In this document: one piece after another, positions 8,467 through 15,961 of the stretch
Layout of the letters: each line of letters opens with the position of its first letter
Numbering within the stretch: the first letter of the stretch is position 1
NCBI GenBank assembly: GCA_965205255.1
Contig: OZ242051.1
Span: forward strand, 2,232,001 to 2,296,000
Direction: 5' to 3'
From: G965205255 sp965205255
GTDB lineage: Bacteria; Pseudomonadota; Gammaproteobacteria; Pseudomonadales; Endozoicomonadaceae
Length of the DNA stretch: 64,000 nucleotides
Position numbers and translations under genes: made by a program
Notes under the pieces: generated by a model
What the model was told of the DNA's origin: nothing
Databases searched by the model: none
The model's input: the letters and a program-made list of their open reading frames with translations, nothing else

Positions 8467-11199
8467 ATGTGCACAAAAATCACCATGAATACATCACCAA
8501 GCTATTTTTCCTATTGGGGTAAAGCAAATAATACCTGTAATCATTCGACTGACTACCACTTGCTTGCCTTCCACTGTCTAGACGTTGCAGCCGTAGGGCA
8601 ACGCTTGTTAAGTCCTGATAAACCGCTGGCACAACAACTGTCAGCATTTCTTGAAATAACACCCTGTGAACTTCAGTCACTATTTACCTTTTTTTTAGCC
8701 TTGCATGATCTTGGAAAATTCGCTTCTGCATTTCAAAAGCTTTACCCTTCTGAAGATACAGCCTTAATTAAACCTGGTGATCAGGTACATACATACGAGG
8801 GCAAAAATTACCGACATGATCGTTTAGGGGTTTATTTCTGGAAGCATAGCTTAATCATAAATAAAGTTTTATCCTTAATCGATACAAGCGATGCGTTAGA
8901 AAAAAAAGAAGTTAATGCAATAAAAAAAAATCATATGATACTGATAAACTGTGTTTTTGGGCATCATGGAAAACCGGTCGATACTATCAACACCCAAGGC
9001 TTCGAATGCTTTTTTGAAGAAAAAAACGTCGACGCCGTAAATGCTTTTATCAGTGATTTATATAACACACTTAATCCAAAGCTTCCCTTGGCAAAATTGA
9101 AAGACAAACAATGGAGTAAAAATCTTGAACAAATCAGCTGGCATCTGGCAGGCATTGCTGTACTGGCTGACTGGGTTGGCTCTGATCAAACTTTTTTTGT
9201 GTATCATGCACAAGATCAACCACTAGAAACATACTGGAAGCATGCACAAACACAGGCAGTTATCGCTCTAAACCAAACGGGCTATGCTCATCGAACTGGC
9301 ACTGCGCCTTTTATTTCAGTCAGCCATCATTTTAAATTTAATGCAACCCCTCTGCAACACTGGGCAGAAACGGTTGAAATAACAAACTCTCCACAGTTAT
9401 TTATACTGGAAGATAATACCGGATCAGGTAAAACCGAAGCCGCACTTGTACTGACTCACCGATTAATGGAAAAAGGGGTGGCAACAGGTTTTTATTTCGG
9501 CTTGCCAACCATGGCAACATCAAATGCAATGTTTGATCGCATCAAAAATCATTACACTTGCATGTGGAAGCCGGGAGAAACGCCAGATATTGTGTTGGCC
9601 CATAGCGCCTCGAAAATGCACGCCAGTTTCCAGAACCTGCTCACAGATCAAAACTATACAAATGACGACCAGACAGCCACTGCCCAATGCAGGGAATGGC
9701 TCGCAGATTCACGTAAAAAAGCCTTATTATCTCCGGTTGGTGTTGGTACTATTGATCAGGCTTTATTAGCGGTATTACCAAGACGGCATCAGTCGTTGAG
9801 ACTGCTAGGTTTACACAATAAGGTATTAATTGTTGATGAAGTACATGCTGCCGATGAATATATGTTTGAATTATTAGAAGAACTTCTCACGCTCCACCTT
9901 CATCAGGGTGGGTCTGCTGTTTTACTTTCTGCAACACTGGCACTAAAACAACGTCAGAGTCTTGGAAACTGCTGGCTAAAAGATTGTGTTAAATCAACAA
10001 GCCTTAACGAAACCGCATTTCCCCTTGCCACGCAAATTAGCTATGGATCACCAGCACTGATAAAAGAACAGCCTTTGATCAGCGAGTCAAAGATAATCAA
10101 GGAAACAAAAATAAAGCTTGTGCATTCTGAGCAAGACTGCATAAAAACCCTGATTAACGCCAGCAACAGTGGACAATGTTGCGTATGGATTCGTAATACG
10201 GTCAATGATGCGATTGAAAGTTTTAATGCTATATGTGAGCATTTTGATAATACAGATCATTGTCTTTTGTTTCATAGTCGGTTTATTTTGGCTGACCGTC
10301 AAAAGACTGAAAACAAAGTGTTGGATATATTTGGTAAAAATAGCAACACAAAACAACGACGGGGGAAAATATTAGTTGCCACACAAGTATTTCAGGAAAG
10401 CCTGGATGTTGATGCCGATCTTATCATTTCAGACATTTGCCCTGTGGATGACCTGATTCAGCGTTTGGGAAGGTTGTATCGTCATCTACGTGATGCAACA
10501 GGAAAATATACGCCTTATAAGCCAGATAAACGACCACCCCCAATACTTTATTTGCATACGCCAGAATGGGAACAAAACCCTGAACAGGATTGGTTAAGCA
10601 AACAGTTTCAGACAACTGAATACGTCTATAAATCACCTGGGCGACTATGGCTTGGACTTGGAGTAATAATGAAACTAGGCTCCATCCGTATGCCAGAAAA
10701 TGCAAGACAATTAACAGAAGCGGTATACGGTGACAGCGCTTTGGAAAAGATACCTGCTTCGTTAAGACAAAAAGAACAATCTTTAATTGGTGAACAGCGT
10801 GCAAAGGCGGCAAATGCTAGCTCTCAATGCATAGACTTTAATCACGGTTATTCAACACTAAGCGCCAATGGCTGGACAGAAGATCGGTATGATATCAGCA
10901 CCCGATATAGTGATATTGAAACTACCCGGGTTCTATTGCTAAAGAAAAATGAAGATGAAACGCTTATTCCATGGGTCGGCAATAAAAAATTTGCCATTGA
11001 ATTAAGCACCGTTTCCATCGCTAAAAACAAATACGCTGACAAACTAAAATCCGTGACTGAGGAACAAAACAAGGCTTTCTTGCAAAGGTATCCACAGACA
11101 AAGTATTTGAAGTTGTGGCTGCCTCAGGAGGATCAGGCATTTGATTACAGTGCAACCATGGGGTTTTGTGAAAAACCGGATAAGCATGAACTTAAATAA
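8467..11199 (+). CDS. cas3: CRISPR-associated helicase/nuclease Cas3 (type I-E)
   Basis: Effector nuclease-helicase recruited by Cascade to degrade target DNA. The 910 aa match I-E Cas3 in length. An N-terminal HD nuclease domain has YHLLAFHCLDVAAVG (about 29-43) and the HD motif LHDLGK (about 79-84). The SF2 helicase follows: Walker A TGSGKTEA (about 316-323), DEVH box (about 457-460), motif III LSATLA, and motif VI QRLGRLYRH (about 664). The C-terminal domain is complete. The start is uncertain between 8467 and 8485; neither has a strong ribosome-binding site. Unusually for an E. coli-like layout, 1.46 kb separates it from cas8e, and that gap holds a CreTA-like module. The last ~180 bp of cas3 recur, decayed, at 11645-11766. 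Confidence 0.96.
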   Translation: MCTKITMNTSPSYFSYWGKANNTCNHSTDYHLLAFHCLDVAAVGQRLLSPDKPLAQQLSAFLEITPCELQSLFTFFLALHDLGKFASAFQKLYPSEDTALIKPGDQVHTYEGKNYRHDRLGVYFWKHSLIINKVLSLIDTSDALEKKEVNAIKKNHMILINCVFGHHGKPVDTINTQGFECFFEEKNVDAVNAFISDLYNTLNPKLPLAKLKDKQWSKNLEQISWHLAGIAVLADWVGSDQTFFVYHAQDQPLETYWKHAQTQAVIALNQTGYAHRTGTAPFISVSHHFKFNATPLQHWAETVEITNSPQLFILEDNTGSGKTEAALVLTHRLMEKGVATGFYFGLPTMATSNAMFDRIKNHYTCMWKPGETPDIVLAHSASKMHASFQNLLTDQNYTNDDQTATAQCREWLADSRKKALLSPVGVGTIDQALLAVLPRRHQSLRLLGLHNKVLIVDEVHAADEYMFELLEELLTLHLHQGGSAVLLSATLALKQRQSLGNCWLKDCVKSTSLNETAFPLATQISYGSPALIKEQPLISESKIIKETKIKLVHSEQDCIKTLINASNSGQCCVWIRNTVNDAIESFNAICEHFDNTDHCLLFHSRFILADRQKTENKVLDIFGKNSNTKQRRGKILVATQVFQESLDVDADLIISDICPVDDLIQRLGRLYRHLRDATGKYTPYKPDKRPPPILYLHTPEWEQNPEQDWLSKQFQTTEYVYKSPGRLWLGLGVIMKLGSIRMPENARQLTEAVYGDSALEKIPASLRQKEQSLIGEQRAKAANASSQCIDFNHGYSTLSANGWTEDRYDISTRYSDIETTRVLLLKKNEDETLIPWVGNKKFAIELSTVSIAKNKYADKLKSVTEEQNKAFLQRYPQTKYLKLWLPQEDQAFDYSATMGFCEKPDKHELK

Positions 11200-11205
11200 A
11201 GCTAA

Positions 11206-11296
11206 ATGATATTCCCCGTTAACACGGGGAACTGGGTTTCAGTGCATTCAAAATAGTGACATGAACACGGTTTATCTCCTTCACAAAAGAGAACCC
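11206..11296 (-). ncRNA. crRNA-like RNA, CreA-type antitoxin, copy 1
   Basis: Read on the minus strand, 11296-11268 is a degenerate CRISPR repeat with 19 of 29 positions equal to the array repeat, including an exact GATAAACCG end, that is, the I-E 5' handle ATAAACCG. Its stem has changed but still pairs (CTCTT with AAGGAG, one G-U). A 33-nt pseudo-spacer follows (11267-11235), beginning TGTTCATGTCACTA. A second degenerate repeat (11234-11206, 19 of 29) keeps the CCCCGT/ACGGGG hairpin that Cas6e would cut. Repeat and spacer sizes equal those of the array. Its seed matches the promoter at 11942-11970. By analogy with CreTA it should load into Cascade and repress that promoter. Processing and loading are inferred. 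Confidence 0.72.
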
Positions 11297-11301
11297 CACA
11301 A

Positions 11302-11330
11302 ATTATATGTGTAATCTAAAAATGTGAATA
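11302..11330 (-). promoter_or_regulatory. Putative promoter of crRNA-like unit 1
   Basis: Minus-strand -10 TATAAT (11307-11302) with -35 TATTCA (11330-11325) and a 17-bp spacer. The predicted start of transcription falls at or just before the first pseudo-repeat, so almost no leader is needed. The same two boxes with the same spacing occur in copy 2. The -35 is weak. Confidence 0.5.
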
Positions 11331-11383
11331 TTAAATTTTTAATTATTTGTTATTTAAATATTAAAACAAACACATTATAATGT

Positions 11384-11453
11384 TTTTTTATTTTTTATTT
11401 TTTATTTTTTATTTTTTATTTTTTATTTTTTATTTTTTATTTTTTATTTTTTA
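11384..11453. repeat. Microsatellite (TTTTTTA)10
   Basis: Ten uninterrupted copies of a 7-bp unit, TTTTTTA. The tract ends 14 bp before the -10 box TATAAT at 11468-11473, so its length would alter the -35/UP-element region of the decayed small-ORF copy. The equivalent segment of duplication unit 2 has no such tract. Copy number is likely to vary by slippage. Confidence 0.9.
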
Positions 11454-11467
11454 TTTTACGTAACAAT

Positions 11468-11581
11468 TATAATCTTAAAATAGAGGTCGAGTTTTAAAAG
11501 GAAATATATATCATGATTAATCAACACATAAAACACATGCAAAAAAAAATATTGACGTTATTGAACACATATGATTTTTAA
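11468..11581 (+). pseudogene. Decayed CreT-like copy 1 (22 codons)
   Basis: The ORF at 11513-11581 encodes MINQHIKHMQKKILTLLNTYDF. It has an AAAGGA ribosome-binding site and a TATAAT box at 11468-11473. Its first ~40 nt align with the 44-codon ORF at 12002 (both start ATGATTAAT, then A-rich codons), but the hydrophobic part is lost. The DNA left of the TATAAT box is the microsatellite, and the CreA seed target has decayed (only TGTT remains clear). A further fragment, ATGATTAATCCCCATTAA, lies at 11616-11633. Its own promoter remnant has only 12 bp between TTGACG and TATGAT. I read both as broken duplicates. The 22-codon ORF could still be translated. Confidence 0.5.
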
Positions 11582-11644
11582 TATAGAAATTATATTATAA
11601 AAAAGATTAAATATTATGATTAATCCCCATTAAATTAAGCGCAT

Positions 11645-11766
11645 AAAAACAAATACGCTGACATAAAATTCGTGACTAAAGCACAAAAGGCTTTCTTGCA
11701 AAGATATCCGTAGGCAAAGTATTTCCAGTTCTGGTTGCCTCAGGATGATAGATATTTAATTACAGT
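11645..11766 (+). pseudogene. Duplicated 3' fragment of cas3
   Basis: Follows cas3 from AAAAACAAATACGCTGAC onward (for example GGCTTTCTTGCAAAG and GTTGCCTCAGGATGA), with indels and in-frame stops. It has no function as a coding region. It marks the left end of the second duplication unit. Confidence 0.8.
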
Positions 11767-11856
11767 AAAAGCATCCCCGTTAATACGGGGAACTGGGTTT
11801 CAGTGCATTCACAATAGTGACATGAACACGGTTTATTCCTTCACAAAAGAGAAGTC
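11767..11856 (-). ncRNA. crRNA-like RNA, CreA-type antitoxin, copy 2
   Basis: Second copy of the crRNA-like unit. The 5' pseudo-repeat (11856-11829, 28 nt, one base shorter than copy 1) again ends in ATAAACCG. Its stem can still form as UUC-U-CUU with AAG-GAA and one bulged U. The pseudo-spacer (11828-11796, 33 nt) is identical to copy 1 except for one base outside the seed. The second pseudo-repeat (11795-11767) keeps the hairpin and, with CCCCGTAT, is closer to the array repeat than copy 1. Retention of handle, seed, length and stem while the flanking cas3 copy decayed argues for selection. It is divergent from the small-ORF promoter about 100 bp away, which it should target. Confidence 0.74.
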
Positions 11857-11861
11857 CATCA

Positions 11862-11890
11862 ATTATATATGTAATCTAAAAGCGTGAATA
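11862..11890 (-). promoter_or_regulatory. Putative promoter of crRNA-like unit 2
   Basis: Minus-strand -10 TATAAT (11867-11862) and -35 TATTCA (11890-11885), 17-bp spacer. Boxes and spacing are identical to those of copy 1 although the spacer sequence has diverged slightly. Confidence 0.52.
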
Positions 11891-11929
11891 TTAAAACCAT
11901 CATTAATTTTTAATTATTTAAAAATTTAA

Positions 11930-11970
11930 AGAAACATTTACTTGTCCTTAGTGACATGAACACATATAAT
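11930..11970 (+). promoter_or_regulatory. Promoter of the small ORF with crRNA-like target site
   Basis: Plus-strand sigma70 promoter: -35 TTGTCC (11942-11947), 17-bp spacer, -10 TATAAT (11965-11970). On the minus strand, positions 11962-11949 read TGTTCATGTCACTA, identical to the first 14 nt of both crRNA-like spacers. The three bases 5' of it (11965-11963) read ATG, a PAM accepted by E. coli-type I-E Cascade. The remaining 19 nt (to 11930) match poorly (6 of 19), so binding without cleavage is expected. The protospacer and PAM cover the -35 box, the spacer and the edge of the -10 box, so Cascade binding would block the promoter. Confidence 0.75.
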
Positions 11971-12001
11971 ATCTATTAATTATTGCATGAGAATATATAT
12001 T

Positions 12002-12136
12002 ATGATTAATAAATCCGCAAAAAACATACCAAAAGAAAGAGCTGTTGCTATTATTTCGTTACTATTTAAGATAGTTCTCATTATCTGTGGAATAAGATAT
12101 ATTCGCATTTTATGCCAATTATATATATTCCTATAA
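12002..12136 (+). CDS. Candidate CreT toxin: 44-aa hydrophobic peptide
   Basis: Short ORF (44 codons) 31 nt after the -10 box of a good sigma70 promoter. The peptide has a basic N-terminus (MINKSAKNIPKERA), a hydrophobic segment (AVAIISLLFKIVLIICGI, about 14-31) and a basic, aromatic tail. That is the look of small membrane toxins of type I toxin-antitoxin systems, but no homology is claimed. The ribosome-binding site is weak (GAGA about 10 nt upstream). Its promoter is the predicted target of the two crRNA-like units, so I infer a toxin held off by Cascade. In known CreTA modules the toxin may be an RNA that sequesters a rare tRNA; two AGA codons (R13, R32) leave that possibility open. cas8e lies 523 bp downstream in the same direction. 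Confidence 0.55.
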   Translation: MINKSAKNIPKERAVAIISLLFKIVLIICGIRYIRILCQLYIFL

Positions 12137-12659
12137 GTTTAGATAGATATGAGATATTGAAATCAGATAAAAAGATATCCACATAAATGTTATTGACTTA
12201 TCATCAGCGGGATCTCTTGGGCAGACGAAATGACACAAATAAATTCATAAACTATATTACTACGCAAGTAAACAGGAAACCATAAAGATACATAAATAAA
12301 AATATCCATCTCATATTGTTCAGTAGGAAATTTTGAAGAAAGAGGTAATTTACACTAAATTAAATCGTCGTTTATGATGCTAAGGCACATGAAATTTTAG
12401 AATTGAAATTCTAGAAAATATGGATGCCCCGACAGGGATTTTCATTGCAGCTGGATGTGGAGTAAACGTAAACAACACCTGATATACAGAATTTTCAAAA
12501 GGTTAAATTTAAACAAATAAAAGTCTATTTATGTCTATACAAAGCTTCACGAATACGGTATTTTTACTGCATAAAAGTGACTGAAGTTTTTATATATTGA
12601 ATTAATTAAATTAAATTCGACGTTTAAGTCACAGAAAACATAGAGAGTAATCTTTAAAT
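12137..12659. other. Non-coding gap upstream of cas8e
   Basis: This is the AT-rich upstream region of the cas8e operon. A 32-codon ORF (12187-12285, starting MLLTYHQRDLLGRR) has no ribosome-binding site and is probably chance. The words AAATTAAATCGTCGTTTA (about 12355) and AAATTAAATTCGACGTTTA (about 12606) form an imperfect direct repeat that could be an operator pair. AGTGACTGAAG at 12576-12586 resembles the CreA target with a one-base gap, too poor for a confident site. No clear promoter for cas8e was found. Confidence 0.4.
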
Positions 12660-14270
12660 ATGAATTTAATACAACACCCGTGGCTACCATTCCTTCTACA
12701 AGATGGAAGCAGGCAAATACTACCGCTGGCTAGCATTTGCCGATCAGACATTATCGACTTTGCATTACCCAGAGAGGACTTTAAGGGAGCCGCTTATCAG
12801 TTATGTATCGGATTATTACAAACCACGCTAGCGCCTGAAGATGAAGAGGAATGGCTGAATTTGTACGAGCTGCCTCCGGCTCAACATGACTTACAAAAAG
12901 AGTGGAATAAGGTTGCCCATGCTTTTAATGCTTTCGGCGATGGCCCGCTATTTATGCAAGACTTTAACTCTCTTGATGAAAAAAATACTGTGCCTGTTTC
13001 AGGGTTATTGATTGATGCACCCGGTGACGCTACCATCAAAAAAAATACCGACCACTTTGTTAAACGGGGCATATGTGAAGTTATGTCACCTGAGATGGCC
13101 ATACTTGCCCTTTTTACACTTCAAATCAATGCACCGGCGGGTGGCGCAGGCCACAGAACAGGGTTACGTGGTGGTGGACCATTAACGACTATTATTTTAC
13201 CGCAGGCACACAATACTAGCTTGTGGCAAAAGCTTTGGCTAAATGTTATCCATCGTGATCTTTGGCGTTATGATGAACCGAATTTGAACGATGGTAGCGT
13301 TTTTCCCTGGCTGGCACCCACGAAGGTAAGCAGCAAAGAAGGCAGTGAAACCTATCACACCAATGTACATCCTTTACACATGTATTGGGCAATGCCACGA
13401 CGTATTCGTTTACAAATTAAAGAGTCAGAATGCACCTGTGATATTAGTGGAACAAAGTCCACAAAAAGCATTGCTGGTTTTATAACAAAAAACTACGGAT
13501 ATAATTACAAAGGTAATTGGAGCCACCCTCTTACACCTTATAAATGGAACCCCAAAAAACCGAATCAAGAACATTTAAGCATTAAAGGACAACCCGGTGG
13601 CATTACTTGGAAAACATGGGATTTACTGACATTAACTAACGAATCAGCAGGTCAGCGTTGCGCCAAAACTGTACATAATTACCAAACCATTATTGAACTC
13701 ATGGATGCTCCCCCAAGTAAACAGCCTCGTTTATGGGCGTTTGCTTATGATATGGATAATATGAAGCCCCGTTGCTGGTATTCGAGAACCTTGCCTTTAT
13801 TTTCAGTATCTGCGAAACAGCTTGACATTGTTTTTCCTCAGATTAAAACCCTTCAGCAACTGGCAGATTTGGCAGTCAAAGAATGTCTCAAGCAAATTAA
13901 AGCGGCCTGGTCACACAGACCCAAAGATCTAAAAGGGGATATGTCGTTTATTGGCATGGAGTTTTGGGCACGAACGGAAACCACTTTTTTTAACACTATT
14001 GAGCACATTATTAACAACCCGTCAGACAATGAAAACAAATTAACGTCAGAGCAGGCTGAGCAATGGTTAAAACAGCTTCGTTCTGTTTGCTTTGGTGTGT
14101 TCGATGAAGCGGTGTTTTCAGTTCCAGATAACGATAAAACTTTATCAGATCGTGTTAAAGCACGCCTCTATCTCACTAAATGGCTCTTTAGCAGCAAGGT
14201 AATAAAAACATTCATTGCTGATTACCATATTCCCATTCACACCAAAAAATCTGTTGAGAGAAACACCTAA
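12660..14270 (+). CDS. casA: Cascade large subunit Cse1/CasA (Cas8e)
   Basis: Large subunit of the type I-E Cascade complex; it reads the PAM and recruits Cas3. At 536 aa it is slightly longer than E. coli CasA (about 500). Recognisable family segments are the N-terminus MNLIQHPWLPFLLQDG, the GPLFMQD region (about 98), the glycine-rich RTGLRGGGPLTT loop (about 164-176) and the C-terminal four-helix bundle. It begins an operon in which the next gene overlaps by one base (TAATG at 14270). The upstream GAGAG is a weak ribosome-binding site. Confidence 0.95.
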   Translation: MNLIQHPWLPFLLQDGSRQILPLASICRSDIIDFALPREDFKGAAYQLCIGLLQTTLAPEDEEEWLNLYELPPAQHDLQKEWNKVAHAFNAFGDGPLFMQDFNSLDEKNTVPVSGLLIDAPGDATIKKNTDHFVKRGICEVMSPEMAILALFTLQINAPAGGAGHRTGLRGGGPLTTIILPQAHNTSLWQKLWLNVIHRDLWRYDEPNLNDGSVFPWLAPTKVSSKEGSETYHTNVHPLHMYWAMPRRIRLQIKESECTCDISGTKSTKSIAGFITKNYGYNYKGNWSHPLTPYKWNPKKPNQEHLSIKGQPGGITWKTWDLLTLTNESAGQRCAKTVHNYQTIIELMDAPPSKQPRLWAFAYDMDNMKPRCWYSRTLPLFSVSAKQLDIVFPQIKTLQQLADLAVKECLKQIKAAWSHRPKDLKGDMSFIGMEFWARTETTFFNTIEHIINNPSDNENKLTSEQAEQWLKQLRSVCFGVFDEAVFSVPDNDKTLSDRVKARLYLTKWLFSSKVIKTFIADYHIPIHTKKSVERNT

Positions 14271-14866
14271 TGGAAACCCATACAGCCAATGAGCGATATC
14301 TTTATAGCAATGAGAGCGCAAGAAAAGCACTGTTAAATTGGTGGGAAAGCCTAATGTTATCAGAGGCTGAATTAAAAAAGAAAAAACCACCTGTTTTCCC
14401 GGCGCCTACCGTGTTCAAAGCACAACTTAAACGGTGTGGCAGTATTGATGCTGCCATGATGACAGAAGGCTTTCGCGCCCTTTTGTTTAAATTGCCTAAA
14501 CCATTAACGGCCATGCTCAACGCACAGGATATGGAGCGGTGGGCAATGATTGTAGTAGCGTTAGTGCATGTCGGCAGCACCAGTAAATTTAACCTTGCAA
14601 CCACCGCAGGTAAAAAAAATGATGGCGATAAACCGGTTGTCAGCGAATTACGTTTTTCTCAATTGCGCAACGCTAAAACCGCTGATGAATTTGTACAAAG
14701 ACTTCGACGTATTTTACAACAAATAAAAGGAACCGTTAATGTTATTCAGTTAGCCAAAGATATTGAACAATGGGTAATTGAACACAACAACCCTTTGCCA
14801 CGCAAGGCTGATAAAAGAATCAGCGTAAAGTGGGCAATGGATTATTACAACGTTACAGGCAAATAA
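14270..14866 (+). CDS. casB: Cascade small subunit Cse2/CasB
   Basis: Small, mostly helical subunit that is present as a dimer in I-E Cascade and stabilises the R-loop. The 198 aa fit the family (E. coli 160, many others 180-200). Typical features are the N-terminal LLNWWESLM helix, FRALLFKLPKPL, and the C-terminal LPRKADKRISVKWAMDYY. The start codon overlaps the stop of casA (TAATG), so translation is coupled. Confidence 0.92.
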   Translation: METHTANERYLYSNESARKALLNWWESLMLSEAELKKKKPPVFPAPTVFKAQLKRCGSIDAAMMTEGFRALLFKLPKPLTAMLNAQDMERWAMIVVALVHVGSTSKFNLATTAGKKNDGDKPVVSELRFSQLRNAKTADEFVQRLRRILQQIKGTVNVIQLAKDIEQWVIEHNNPLPRKADKRISVKWAMDYYNVTGK

Positions 14867-14914
14867 ACCAATTAACTAATACAACAACTTTTGATTTGCA
14901 AAAGGAAAGCAATG

Positions 14915-15952
14915 ATGAGTCAATTTATTCAATTACACTTACTAACTTCTTATCCGCCCTCTAACCTGAACCGTGATGATTTAGGTCGCCCGAAAACAGC
15001 AATAATGGGTGGCAGTGAACGTTTGCGTATCAGTTCACAAAGTTTAAAGCGCCACTGGCGTGCATCTGATATTTTTGAGCAAAGTTTGTCTGACTACTTA
15101 GGTACTCGCACCAAGCGTTTCGGCTATAAAGTGTATGACATATTAATTGCCGGAGGCGTCAAGGAAAAATCAGCGAAAGACTGGACAAATACCATCGCAG
15201 CTACTTTTGGCAAACTGGACAATGACCATCCGCTGGAAATAGAGCAGTTAGTGCATTTGAGTGCATTAGAACAAGAACAAACTCTCTCTTTGGCAAAAAC
15301 ACTGGCATCAGAAAACAGAGCTCCTAAAAAAGAAGAGTTAGCACTGTTAACGCACAAAAAAACCAGTGTGGATATGGCGATGTTTGGCCGAATGCTAGCA
15401 TCTAAGCCTGAGTTTAACGTAGAAGCTGCCTGTCAGGTAGCGCATGCAATAAGTGTTCATAGTGTGGTGGTCGAAAGCGACTACTTTACCGCCGTTGATG
15501 ATCTCAATGATAGTAAAACAGGTACCGGCTCTGCTTACCTGGGTGAATCTGGTTTTGCGGCTGCGCTGTTTTACAGTTATATCTGTATTAATAAAACACT
15601 ACTAATTGATAATCTTGATGGTAACACCGAGCTTGCCAACCAAGCCATTAAAGCATTGACAACATCAGCTGCTACAGTTTCTCCCGCCGGCAAACAAAAC
15701 AGTTTTGCTTCACGTGCTTTTGCCAGTTATGTTCTGGCAGAAAAAGGTTCACAACAACCCCGCTCATTGTCTGTCGCTTATTTAAAGCCCATTCAGGGTA
15801 ATGATATCGGTGAATCTGCCATCACAGCACTTGAAAAGCAGGTGGAAAATTTCAACCTTGTTTATAACCAGTTCAAAGGTGAGAGTTGCCACTTAAATGC
15901 GATTACAGGTGAAGGTTCCCTGAAAGAAATACTCTCATTTGTGACTGAATAA
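14915..15952 (+). CDS. casC: Cascade backbone subunit Cas7e/CasC
   Basis: RAMP-fold backbone subunit that forms the six-copy filament on crRNA. The N-terminus MSQFIQLHLLTSYPPSNLNR aligns with E. coli CasC, which supports ATG 14915 (345 aa), 8 nt after AAAGGA; an adjacent ATG at 14912 is the only close alternative. Family hallmarks include LRISSQSLKRHWR (about 35-47), the PTKxP-like central region, and SPAGKQNSFASRAFASYV (about 254-271). Separated from casB by 48 bp. Confidence 0.94.
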   Translation: MSQFIQLHLLTSYPPSNLNRDDLGRPKTAIMGGSERLRISSQSLKRHWRASDIFEQSLSDYLGTRTKRFGYKVYDILIAGGVKEKSAKDWTNTIAATFGKLDNDHPLEIEQLVHLSALEQEQTLSLAKTLASENRAPKKEELALLTHKKTSVDMAMFGRMLASKPEFNVEAACQVAHAISVHSVVVESDYFTAVDDLNDSKTGTGSAYLGESGFAAALFYSYICINKTLLIDNLDGNTELANQAIKALTTSAATVSPAGKQNSFASRAFASYVLAEKGSQQPRSLSVAYLKPIQGNDIGESAITALEKQVENFNLVYNQFKGESCHLNAITGEGSLKEILSFVTE

Positions 15953-15961
15953 GGAGCGATA

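Larger units (their letters stand above)
11021..12010 (+). repeat. Tandem duplication of cas3 3' end plus CreTA module
   Basis: Unit 1 (about 11021-11643) starts at AAAAACAAATACGCTGAC inside cas3 and runs through a crRNA-like unit to ATGATTAAT at 11616. Unit 2 (from about 11645) starts with the same words and repeats the same order through ATGATTAAT at 12002. Unit 2 carries stops in the cas3 part, so it is the non-coding copy of that segment. Unit 1 is about 240 bp longer, partly because of a 70-bp microsatellite and an extra partial copy of the small ORF start (11513). The junction interrupts the small ORF at 11616 after five codons (MINPH). Confidence 0.8.

Noticed and set aside
11209..11290. 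Plus-strand reading of the repeat-like hairpin between cas3 and cas8e as the crRNA-like unit
   Set aside because: On the plus strand the bases after the stem (AACTGGGT) do not match the I-E handle. The minus strand gives an exact ATAAACCG, two pseudo-repeats and a 33-nt spacer.
12570..12600. AGTGACTGAAG near cas8e as a second target of the crRNA-like RNA (cas autorepression)
   Set aside because: Pairing needs a one-base gap within the seed and lacks a good PAM; Cascade does not tolerate that well.
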